A stretch of DNA of 11,294 nucleotides from contig DATLGD010000067.1 in NCBI GenBank assembly GCA_035540755.1, positions 1 to 11,294 of the forward strand, written 5' to 3'. Shown in pieces: positions 1 to 6,158 of the stretch. Below the pieces are notes generated by a model. It searched no databases, was not told the origin of the DNA, and was given only the letters and a program-made list of their open reading frames with translations. The number at the start of each line of letters is the position of its first letter. Positions within the stretch are counted from its first letter, which is position 1. This stretch comes from DATLGD01 sp035540755 (GTDB lineage Bacteria > Actinomycetota > Actinomycetes > Mycobacteriales > SCTD01). The position numbers were made by a program, and so were the translations under genes.

Positions 1-186
1 TGGACAGCGGCGACGTAGGTGCCCGTCCTGTGGACGGCCACGCTCTGCCGCTGTTCGCCGTTGGCGCCAGCACCGCAGGACGTCCGCCCAGGTGGCCACC
101 GACCCCGCGGGGCCAGGCGACGCAACGGGGCTCGACCGGGCGGAGGCGGCCCTCAGAGCGGGGTGATGTTCTGCCAGGATCGTCCC

Positions 187-2505
187 GTGGACGTGGCGCG
201 GACCGAGGACGAGCAGGCGCTCCGCGAGGTCGAGAAGCAGGTGCTGTGGCTGGCCACGAGCATCGTGCAGGCCGCCAACGCCCGGCCGGGCGACGGCTCC
301 GGCATCAAGGTCGGCGGGCACCAGGCGAGCAGCGCCTCGATCGTCACGATCATGACGGCGCTGTGGTTCGACGCGCTGACGGCGGCCGACCGGGTGAGCG
401 TCAAGCCGCACGCCAGCCCGGTGCTGCACGCCATCAACTCCCTGCTCGGGCGCCTCGACGCCGACTACCTGCCCCGGCTCCGGGAGTTCGGCGGCCTGCA
501 GCCCTACCCCAGCCGCACCAAGGACCCGGACACCCCCGACTACTCGACCGGCTCGGTCGGCATCGGAGCCACCGCGCCGGTGTGGGGGGCGATCGCCCGG
601 CGCTACGTCAGCACCCACTTCGACACCCGCCCCGGCGGCCGGCAGATCAGCCTGCTCGGTGACGCCGAGCTCGACGAGGGCGCGATCTGGGAGTGCGTCG
701 CCGACCCGGTCGTGCAGCGCCTCGGCGAGGTCCTCTGGGTGGTCGACGTCAACCGGCAGTCGCTGGACCGGATCGTCCCCGAGATCGCCGTGCAGCGCTG
801 GGCCGGCATGTTCGCCGCCGCCGGCTGGCAGGTGATCGAGGTCAAGTACGGCCGGCGCCTGCAGGCCCTGTTCGCCCGCGACGGCGGCTCCCTGCTCCGC
901 GCCCGCATCGACAGCATGGACAACGAGGAGTACCAGTGGCTCCTCCGCGCCCCGTTCGAGGACCTGCGCGCCCGCCTGGTCCGGGACGACGCCGACCTCG
1001 GCGCCTTCCTCGCGCCGGTGGACGACGTCGACCTCGCTGTCGCGGTCCGCGACCTCGGCGGCCACGACCTGGTGGAGCTGTCACGCGCCTTCGGCGCCGT
1101 CGACAACGACCGGCCGACCGTCGTGCTCGCCTACACCATCAAGGGCTGCGGCCTGCCGATCGAGGGGCACCCGAACAACCACTCGGCGCTGCTCACCGAC
1201 GAGCAGTACGCCGAGTTCGCCCACTCGCTCGCACGCCGCGTCGACCAGCCGTGGACGCCGCTCGACCCCGACTCCCCCGCCGGCAAGCTCTGCGCCCGCA
1301 CCGCCGCCCGCCTCGAGCGCTCGCCGGTGGAGCCGACCCCGCCCCCGCCCGTGCCGACGACGCTCGGCCGCAGCCTGCGGGGCAGGCACTCGACCCAGGC
1401 CGCGCTCGGCCGAGTGCTCACCGACCTCACCCGCGAGGCTCCCGAGGTCGCCCGCCGGGTGGTGACGGTGAGCCCGGACGTGGCGAGCAGCACCAACACC
1501 GGCGGCTGGATCAACAAGGTCGGCGTCTGGTCGCCGCAGGACCGGCACGACTGGTTCGCCTCGGGCGACGGCGCCGACGACCGCCTCGTCCGCTGGCGCG
1601 AGACGAGCACCGGCCAGCACGTCGAGCTCGGCATCGCCGAGGTGAACCTGGTGAGCCTGCTGGGCGAGCTCGGCGCCACCTGGTCGACCCTCGGTCAGCC
1701 GCTGCTGCCGATCGGCACCGTGTACGACCCGTTCGTCGGCCGGGCCCTCGAGCCGTGGGTGTTCGGCACCTACGCCGGCGGCCAGTCGGTCCTGGTGGGC
1801 ACGCCGTCCGGTGTGACGCTCGCCCCTGAAGGCGGTGCGCACCAGAGCATCACGACGCCGTCGATCGGGCTGGAGACACCGGGGGTCACCGCCTACGAGC
1901 CGGCGTTCGCCGTCGAGGTCGAGTGGTGCCTGCTCGACGCCCTGTCACGCCTCGGCCGCCCCGACGGCGAGTCGGCCTACCTGCGCCTGTCCACCCGCCC
2001 GCTGGACCAGGCGCTCGCGGCGCTGCCCGAGGACGACGCCGGCCGCGAGGCGCGGCGCCGCGACGTGCTCGCCGGCGGCTACCGGCTGCGCACCGCCGAC
2101 GGCGACGCCGACGTCACGATCGCCGTCGTGGGCGCGCTCGTGCCCGAGGCGGTGGAGGCCGCCGACCGGCTCACCGCGCTGGGCCTGGCCGCCGACGTCG
2201 TGGTGGTCACCTCCTACGACCGGCTGTGGCGGGCCGCCCAGTCGCGCCGCGGCCTGCTGCGCGGCCCCGTGCACGGCGTCGACGAGACCGTGCTCGACCG
2301 CCTGTTCCGGCCCGTCCCGCTGGTCACCCTGCTCGACGGTCACCCGCACACGCTCGCCTTCCTCGGCACCGTCACCGGCACCCCGGTCAGCTGCCTCGGC
2401 GTCGCGCGGTTCGGGCAGGCCGGGAGCCTTCCCGACGTCTACCGGCACCACGGGCTCGACGCGGAGTCCGTCGTCGGCGCGGCGCTGGACCTGCTCGACG
2501 CCTGA
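187..2505 (+). CDS. AceE-like (homodimeric type) pyruvate dehydrogenase E1 / transketolase-like protein
   Basis: This thiamine-diphosphate enzyme probably performs the E1 step of a 2-oxoacid dehydrogenase: decarboxylating pyruvate and passing the acetyl group to a lipoyl E2. The 772-residue protein follows the transketolase fold order. KVGGHQASSAS and VKPHASPVLHAIN lie in the N-terminal pyrimidine/pyrophosphate domain. The ThDP motif GDAELDEG is at residues 158-165, followed by NRQSLD at about 189. A second domain carries ELGIAEVN (480-487), whose Glu matches the cofactor-activating glutamate, and EGGAHQSITTPSIG. A TK C-terminal domain ends in FGQAGSLPDVYRHHG. It is shorter than E. coli AceE (about 890 residues), but the motifs match AceE better than transketolase. 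GTG 187 is preferred because AGGA at 176-179 sits seven bases upstream. ATG 166 is the alternative (seven extra residues) but has no well-spaced ribosome site. No E2 or E3 gene is adjacent. The exact substrate is inferred. Confidence 0.85.
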   Translation: MDVARTEDEQALREVEKQVLWLATSIVQAANARPGDGSGIKVGGHQASSASIVTIMTALWFDALTAADRVSVKPHASPVLHAINSLLGRLDADYLPRLREFGGLQPYPSRTKDPDTPDYSTGSVGIGATAPVWGAIARRYVSTHFDTRPGGRQISLLGDAELDEGAIWECVADPVVQRLGEVLWVVDVNRQSLDRIVPEIAVQRWAGMFAAAGWQVIEVKYGRRLQALFARDGGSLLRARIDSMDNEEYQWLLRAPFEDLRARLVRDDADLGAFLAPVDDVDLAVAVRDLGGHDLVELSRAFGAVDNDRPTVVLAYTIKGCGLPIEGHPNNHSALLTDEQYAEFAHSLARRVDQPWTPLDPDSPAGKLCARTAARLERSPVEPTPPPPVPTTLGRSLRGRHSTQAALGRVLTDLTREAPEVARRVVTVSPDVASSTNTGGWINKVGVWSPQDRHDWFASGDGADDRLVRWRETSTGQHVELGIAEVNLVSLLGELGATWSTLGQPLLPIGTVYDPFVGRALEPWVFGTYAGGQSVLVGTPSGVTLAPEGGAHQSITTPSIGLETPGVTAYEPAFAVEVEWCLLDALSRLGRPDGESAYLRLSTRPLDQALAALPEDDAGREARRRDVLAGGYRLRTADGDADVTIAVVGALVPEAVEAADRLTALGLAADVVVVTSYDRLWRAAQSRRGLLRGPVHGVDETVLDRLFRPVPLVTLLDGHPHTLAFLGTVTGTPVSCLGVARFGQAGSLPDVYRHHGLDAESVVGAALDLLDA

Positions 2506-2506
2506 G

Positions 2507-2515
2507 CAGCCCTGT
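2507..2515. repeat. Candidate IS flanking direct repeat, copy 1 (CAGCCCTGT)
   Basis: This nine-base word fills most of the 11-base gap between the E1 stop codon and the transposase stop codon, and it recurs at 3882-3890 on the far side of the transposase gene. It may be the core sequence shared by target and donor in IS110 recombination. The evidence is only the match and the position. Confidence 0.35.
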
Positions 2516-2516
2516 G

Positions 2517-3783
2517 TCAAGCCGCCGCGGTCTTGATCTTGGTTTGTTCGTTCAGAACGCGCTGTAGGGCGTTGTGCTGGGCGGGGTCGTAGGCGGTGTG
2601 GTTCTGCCAGCAGTGCCAGATCACGAACAGCCAGGCGCGGGCGAGGATGCGGGTGGCGTGGGCGTGGTCGTGTCCGCGGTCGATGGCGTGCTTGTAGAGC
2701 TGCGCGGCCCAGGGGTTGGCGCGGCGGGTGTCGCCGGCGAAGTCGGTGACGGCGTCGCGCAGCTGCTTGTCGCAGGCCCAGCGGAACCCGACGTGCCGGC
2801 TCTTGCCGCTGGCTTGGGTGCTGGGCGCGACGCCGGCAAGGCAGGCCAGGGACTCAGGGGTTGGGAAGCGGGCGCGGCAGTCGCCGATCTCGGACAGCAG
2901 CCGTGCGGCCCGGACGGTGCCCGAGCGGGGCAGGCTGGTGAAGATCTCGCTGTCGGGGTGGGCGGGGAGTTGCTCGCGGATCTGGGCGTCCAGGACGGCG
3001 ATCTGCTGCTTGAGCGTAGTGAGGGTGGCGACGTAGGTCAGGGTGATCTGTGCGCGACTGACGGCCTGGTCTCCGGTGACGCCGCGAGGCGCGGCCAGCA
3101 GCTTGGCGTGCAGCTGCTCGGAGGACTTAGCCGGCGGCGCGCAGCCAGTGCCCCAGGCGCCGGGGCGACAGCCAGTCGGCCAGGCCCTGGTGGCTGAAGC
3201 GGGTCAGGAACGCCAGGTTTATCGCGCTGTCGACCTCCTCGAACAGCAAAGCGCCTGCCGGAAAGACGGTTTGCAGGTGCGCGCGGAGCTGGTTGGCGAC
3301 CGCGACGCGTGTGCGGACCAGGTCCTTGCGCGCTCGGCAGGTGGCGCGCAGCGTGACCGTGGCGGGGCTGTCAGGGACCAGCGCCCGCAACCGCCGCCGG
3401 TCGGTGCGCAGCGTGTCAGCCAGCACGTAGGCGTCGAACCGGTCGTCCTTGTTGCCGGCGCTGCCGTAGCGCGAACGCAGGTTCTTGACCTGGTTCGGGC
3501 TGATCACCACCACCGTCAGCTCGGCCTCGAGCAAGGTGTCCACGACCGGCCCGTCGGGACGCTCGATCGCGATCTCGGCGCAGCCGAGCTTGACCAGCCG
3601 CTGCACGATCGAGCGCAGCCCGCTGCTCGTGTGCTGCACGGCGAACCGGGCGGTCACCTCGCCGCTGTCATCGACCACGCAGACCACATGGTCGTCCTTG
3701 GCCCAGTCCAGGCCGGCGGTCAACCCGTTGAGCGGTTTGGCCGCCAGGCTGGTCGCCGTCGGCGTGTTCAGGGCATGCTTCAT
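2517..3783 (-). pseudogene. IS110-family transposase, frameshifted
   Basis: This is a RuvC-like DEDD transposase/recombinase of IS110/IS116/IS902 type, read on the minus strand. The first part (3783 down to 3127) holds the N-terminal DEDD domain: D26 in GLDWAKDDH, E74 in AIERPDG, and D114/D117 in KDDRFDA. It then stops at TAA (3129-3127) after HWLRAAG. Skipping one base (T at 3129) moves into a frame that stays open from 3128 to the TGA at 2519-2517. That frame encodes SSEQLHAKLLAAPRGVTG, IFTSLPRSGTVRAARLL, CLAGVAPSTQASGKSRHVGF and ends VLNEQTKIKTAAA. This is the C-terminal Transposase_20 domain, including the SGK region where the catalytic serine lies in IS110 enzymes. Family members usually carry a few more residues (Y-x-GR type) at the break, so a small deletion is as likely as a one-base insertion. 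ATG 3783 follows GGAGG (3793-3789) by five bases. Function is probably lost unless recoding occurs or the base is a sequencing error. Confidence 0.85.
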
Positions 3784-4034
3784 CACAGCCTCCTCGCTGC
3801 TTCCACCAGTGGGGAGGCACCTGACGTGCGGTACCAGGTCGCTGTTGCCGGTTCGCTCACTGATCGGCGCTCGGAGGCGCTCAGCCCTGTCGACGGTCGA
3901 AGCGGCCTGGGTAACCGCCGGGTCTCGCAGAACTCAGGCTGGACGTCGAAGCGTCAAGCGAGCAGGGCGATGACCCGGCGGCACCTCAGGTGCATCAGCG
4001 ACCAGATGGCCACCAACACGACCAGGGTGCACCA
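3784..4034. other. Non-coding stretch: IS110 leader (candidate bridge-RNA region) and kptA leader
   Basis: No convincing gene lies here. Bases 3784-3890 or beyond are the upstream non-coding end of the IS110 element. In IS110-group elements this is where the bridge RNA that guides target choice is encoded, on the same strand as the transposase. Visible structure on the minus strand includes an ACCTG/CAGGT stem with an 11-base loop (3820-3840), a GCGC/GCGC stem near 3867-3881, and CCTCC (3817-3813) that could pair with the transposase ribosome site GGAGG (3793-3789). A 13-base perfect palindrome, GCACCTCAGGTGC, is at 3981-3993, and a near copy, GCACCTGACGTGC, is at 3817-3829. Just before kptA, GGTGCATCAG (3989-3998) and GGTGCACCAG (4026-4035) form an imperfect direct repeat. 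No clear -35/-10 pair for kptA was found. Confidence 0.5.
3882..3890. repeat. Candidate IS flanking direct repeat, copy 2 (CAGCCCTGT)
   Basis: This is the second copy of the word at 2507-2515, about 100 bases upstream of the transposase start. It would mark the transposase-upstream end of the IS110 element. A chance match cannot be excluded in such GC-rich DNA. Confidence 0.3.
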
Positions 4035-4595
4035 GTGAGCATGGACGCGCGCCGCGTCAGCAAGCGGCTGTCGTACGTGCTCCGGCACGCACCGCAGAGC
4101 GTCGGCGTGGAGCTGGACGAGGCCGGCTGGGTGGACGTCGACGTGCTGCTCGACGCGGTCGGCCGGCACGGCCTGCGGCTCACCCGAGCAGAGCTCGACG
4201 CCGTCGTCGCGGGCAGCGACAAGCAGCGCTTCGCCCTCGACCCGGCCGGCCGGCGGATCCGGGCCAGCCAGGGGCACAGCGTCCCGGTCGACCTCGGCTA
4301 CGGACCCGCGTCCCCACCCGCCGAGCTCTTCCACGGCACGCCCGTGCGCAACGTGCCGGCCATAATGCGCGAGGGCCTGCGGCCGGGGAACCGCCACGCG
4401 GTGCACCTGAGCCCGGACGTCGCGACGGCGGCCGCGGTCGGCGCGCGGCGCGGGGCGCACGCCGTCCTGCGCGTCGACGCCGCCGCGATGGCTGCCGGCG
4501 GCCACGTCTTCCAGGTCTCCGCCAACGGGGTCTGGCTGGTCGCCGCCGTCCCGCCGCGGTACCTGTCGCTCAGCCCTGCTGGTCGGCGGCCCTGA
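4035..4595 (+). CDS. kptA: RNA 2'-phosphotransferase, Tpt1/KptA family
   Basis: KptA moves an internal RNA 2'-phosphate to NAD+, releasing nicotinamide and ADP-ribose 1'',2''-cyclic phosphate. In fungi it finishes tRNA splicing, but bacteria lack that pathway, so the natural substrate here is unknown. All family landmarks are present in the 186 residues: RLSYVLRHAP (11-20) with the catalytic Arg17-His18 pair, DKQRFAL (62-68), RRIRASQGHSVPV with Arg76, LFHGTP (98-103), RHAVHLSPD (120-128), GARRG (136-140) and NGVWLVAAVPPRYL (164-177). The Arg-His-Arg-Arg tetrad therefore looks intact and the enzyme should be active. GTG 4035 is chosen because AGGGTG at 4024-4029 lies five bases upstream. ATG 4041 (two residues shorter) is possible but spaced too far from that site. 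The gene follows the IS110 remnant, which may have changed its promoter, and its last 26 bases overlap the convergent lipoprotein gene. Confidence 0.9.
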   Translation: MSMDARRVSKRLSYVLRHAPQSVGVELDEAGWVDVDVLLDAVGRHGLRLTRAELDAVVAGSDKQRFALDPAGRRIRASQGHSVPVDLGYGPASPPAELFHGTPVRNVPAIMREGLRPGNRHAVHLSPDVATAAAVGARRGAHAVLRVDAAAMAAGGHVFQVSANGVWLVAAVPPRYLSLSPAGRRP

Positions 4596-5046
4596 CGCAC
4601 TGGTCGAAGCCGTACTCGCGCATGAAGTCGAGGTCGGCGGAGGTCTGCGGCCGCTCCTGCACGAGCCGCAGCAGCGTCGCCCCGTCGCCCGCCGCCGCGG
4701 CCGCCTTGACCTCCTCGGCGTAGGCCTCCGCGACGCCGACGTCGTCACGCAGCGGGTCGAGCACGCGCTCGGTCAGCTCCGGCCGGTCCTCCTCGGGCGG
4801 GTCCAGCGCGGTGATCTGGTCGACGGTCGTGCGCACGATCTCGACGGCGCGGTCGGCGGCCGCAGGGACCTCGGCGACGGAGCCCGGCGTGCCCAGCTCC
4901 TGCACCTGCTGGTTGCTCTGCACGCAGACCTCCTCGGCCTGCTCGACATAGGCCTCCCGCCGCTCCTCGAGCGTCGGCTCGCCGTCGCCCCCGGCGCAGG
5001 CGGGCAGGACGAGCAGGAGCGGCAGGGTCAGCAGCAGGGAGCGCAT
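4570..5046 (-). CDS. Small secreted lipoprotein of unknown function
   Basis: The 158-residue product begins MRSLLLTLPLLLVLPACAGG, a short lipoprotein signal peptide with lipobox LPAC. Cleavage before Cys17 would leave a lipid-anchored protein on the outer face of the membrane. The mature part is acidic and probably mostly helical (many Glu/Ala stretches such as VEQAEEV and AYAEEVKAAAAAGDG). It holds two further cysteines, Cys41 and Cys150, near its two ends, which could form a disulfide. Small helical lipoproteins of this pattern are common in actinobacteria, but I do not recognise a named family or function. ATG 5046 lies 11 bases after the stop codon of the SpoU methyltransferase on the same strand, so the two are probably co-transcribed. 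The 3' end overlaps kptA by 26 bases in the opposite direction. Confidence 0.8.
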   Translation of the reverse strand: MRSLLLTLPLLLVLPACAGGDGEPTLEERREAYVEQAEEVCVQSNQQVQELGTPGSVAEVPAAADRAVEIVRTTVDQITALDPPEEDRPELTERVLDPLRDDVGVAEAYAEEVKAAAAAGDGATLLRLVQERPQTSADLDFMREYGFDQCVRAADQQG

Positions 5047-5057
5047 GCCGCCATTGT

Positions 5058-5867
5058 TCACCGCCGGCGGCCGAGCACCCAGCAGGCGACCGCGGCGGCC
5101 GCCGCCACGTTGAGCGAGTCGACGCCCGCGGCCATCGGGATCCGCACCCGCTCGTCGCTCGCGACCATGGCCTGCTCGGTCAGCCCCGGCCCCTCGGCGC
5201 CGAGCACCAGCGCTACCCGGTCGTCGTCGCCGAGCCGCAGGGCATCCAGCGGCGTCGCAGCCGGGTGCGGGGTCAGCGCGAGCACCCGGAAGCCGGCCTG
5301 CCGCAGGTCGTCGAGGGAGTCTGGCCACCGGTCCAGGTAGGCGTAGGGGACGGCGAAGACCTGACCCATCGACACGCGCACCGAGCGCCGGTACAGCGGG
5401 TCGCAGGACCGCGGCCCGAGCAGCACGGCGTCCATCCCGAGCGCCGCCACGCTGCGGAACACCGCGCCGAGGTTGGTGTGGTTGGCGACCTCCTCCATGA
5501 CCACGACGCGCCGCGCGTCGGCCAGCACCTCGGCCGCGGCCGGCACCGGCAGGCGGCCGAAGGAGGCGAGCACGCCGCGGTGCACGTGGAAGCCGGTGGT
5601 CGCCTGCAGCACCTCGTAGGAGGCGACGAGCACCGGGCAGCCGAGGTCGAGCAGGGCCGGGTCGAGCTCGGCGAGGCGCTGCGGCGACACCAGCAGCGAG
5701 CGGGCCGGGAAGCCGGCGGCGGCCGCGCGCCGCACGACCTTCTCCCCCTCGGCGATGAAGAACCCCGCCTCGAGGTCGTGCCGCATCCGCCGCACGGCGT
5801 CGGTCAGCCCGACGTAGTCGGCGACGCGGGGATCGGCGGGATCGGTGACCTGCCCGGCGCTGCTCAT
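5058..5867 (-). CDS. SpoU/TrmH-family RNA 2'-O-methyltransferase
   Basis: This S-adenosylmethionine-dependent enzyme methylates ribose 2'-hydroxyls in tRNA or rRNA. The 269-residue protein has an N-terminal substrate-binding part (about 30-105, with FFIAEGEKVVRRA, the usual SpoU_sub_bind start) and a C-terminal trefoil-knot (SPOUT) domain. The three SPOUT motifs are clear. Motif 1 is N129-H-T-N132-L-G-A-V-F-R138, with the catalytic arginine. Motif 2 is VLGAEGPGL (221-229). Motif 3 is IPMAAGVDSLNVAAAAAV (243-260), with the S-L-N-V cofactor loop. The target nucleotide cannot be read from sequence, so no gene symbol is given. ATG 5867 starts MSSAGQ. The ribosome site before it is weak, and a leaderless or short-leader message is possible. 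It is likely the first gene of a two-gene operon with the lipoprotein, and it diverges from the membrane miniprotein at 5940. Confidence 0.9.
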   Translation of the reverse strand: MSSAGQVTDPADPRVADYVGLTDAVRRMRHDLEAGFFIAEGEKVVRRAAAAGFPARSLLVSPQRLAELDPALLDLGCPVLVASYEVLQATTGFHVHRGVLASFGRLPVPAAAEVLADARRVVVMEEVANHTNLGAVFRSVAALGMDAVLLGPRSCDPLYRRSVRVSMGQVFAVPYAYLDRWPDSLDDLRQAGFRVLALTPHPAATPLDALRLGDDDRVALVLGAEGPGLTEQAMVASDERVRIPMAAGVDSLNVAAAAAVACWVLGRRR

Positions 5868-5939
5868 CGGCCGCTAGCATGACGGGCCGGAACAGCGCTC
5901 GCACCGCTGCCCACCACGCCCCCCGGGAGAAGGACAGCC

Positions 5940-6152
5940 ATGGCCGACCTCGGCAACACCTCGCAGGCCCATACCGCGCACAAGCACAAGATGACCTCCT
6001 GGATCACGGTGCTGGTGCTCATCCTGTCGACCGTGGTCCTCGCCTTCGCGTTCGTCTGGCAGAACATCCCGCTCGCCGTCGTCGGCGTCGTCATCGGCAT
6101 CGTCGGGATCGTCATGGCGCTCAAGGGCGGCCTGATGGAGGACGCGCACTAG
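5940..6152 (+). CDS. Two-helix membrane miniprotein
   Basis: This 70-residue protein has a hydrophilic, histidine- and lysine-containing N-terminus (AHTAHKHKM) followed by two predicted membrane helices: about residues 21-40 (WITVLVLILSTVVLAFAFVW) and 43-61 (IPLAVVGVVIGIVGIVMAL), joined by a very short QN turn. The tail is GGLMEDAH. Positive charge before helix 1 suggests both ends face the cytoplasm. ATG 5940 has a good ribosome site, AAGGA at 5930-5934, five bases upstream, and codon use is typical of the window, so I regard it as real. TAGCAT at 5875-5880 resembles a -10 box but lacks a matching -35. Similar small membrane proteins with paired helices are widespread in actinobacteria, mostly as unnamed DUFs. 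No function can be assigned. The stop codon is six bases from that of the convergent helicase. Confidence 0.75.
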   Translation: MADLGNTSQAHTAHKHKMTSWITVLVLILSTVVLAFAFVWQNIPLAVVGVVIGIVGIVMALKGGLMEDAH

Positions 6153-6158
6153 CCCTGC

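Larger units (their letters stand above)
2506..3890 (-). mobile_element. IS110-family insertion sequence remnant, ends approximate
   Basis: The left limit is tightly bounded. The E1 reading frame ends normally at 2505 and the transposase stop is at 2517, so one end of the element lies in or next to 2506-2516. The other end lies beyond the transposase start at 3783. A nine-base direct repeat, CAGCCCTGT, occurs at 2507-2515 and again at 3882-3890. That would give an element of about 1.38 kb, a normal IS110 size. IS110 elements lack long terminal inverted repeats and are flanked by short shared core sequences, so such a repeat is what would be expected. However, CAGCCCTG (eight bases) also occurs at 4571, so the right boundary is a hypothesis, and the end could lie as far as about 4030. 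Confidence 0.5.

Noticed and set aside
24..82. Inverted repeat CGTCCTG (24-30) / CAGGACG (76-82)
   Set aside because: Seven-base arms with a 45-base gap are expected by chance at this GC content, and nothing else supports an operator or terminator.
19..186. Extension of the E1 gene to an upstream GTG at 19
   Set aside because: The added residues are Arg/Pro/Gly-rich and lack family similarity, and the region reads like intergenic DNA. Family members start about 15-20 residues before the VLWLAT segment.
2574..4038. Long plus-strand open frames opposite the transposase
   Set aside because: They are antisense shadows of the IS110 gene. The minus strand carries all DEDD and C-terminal transposase motifs.
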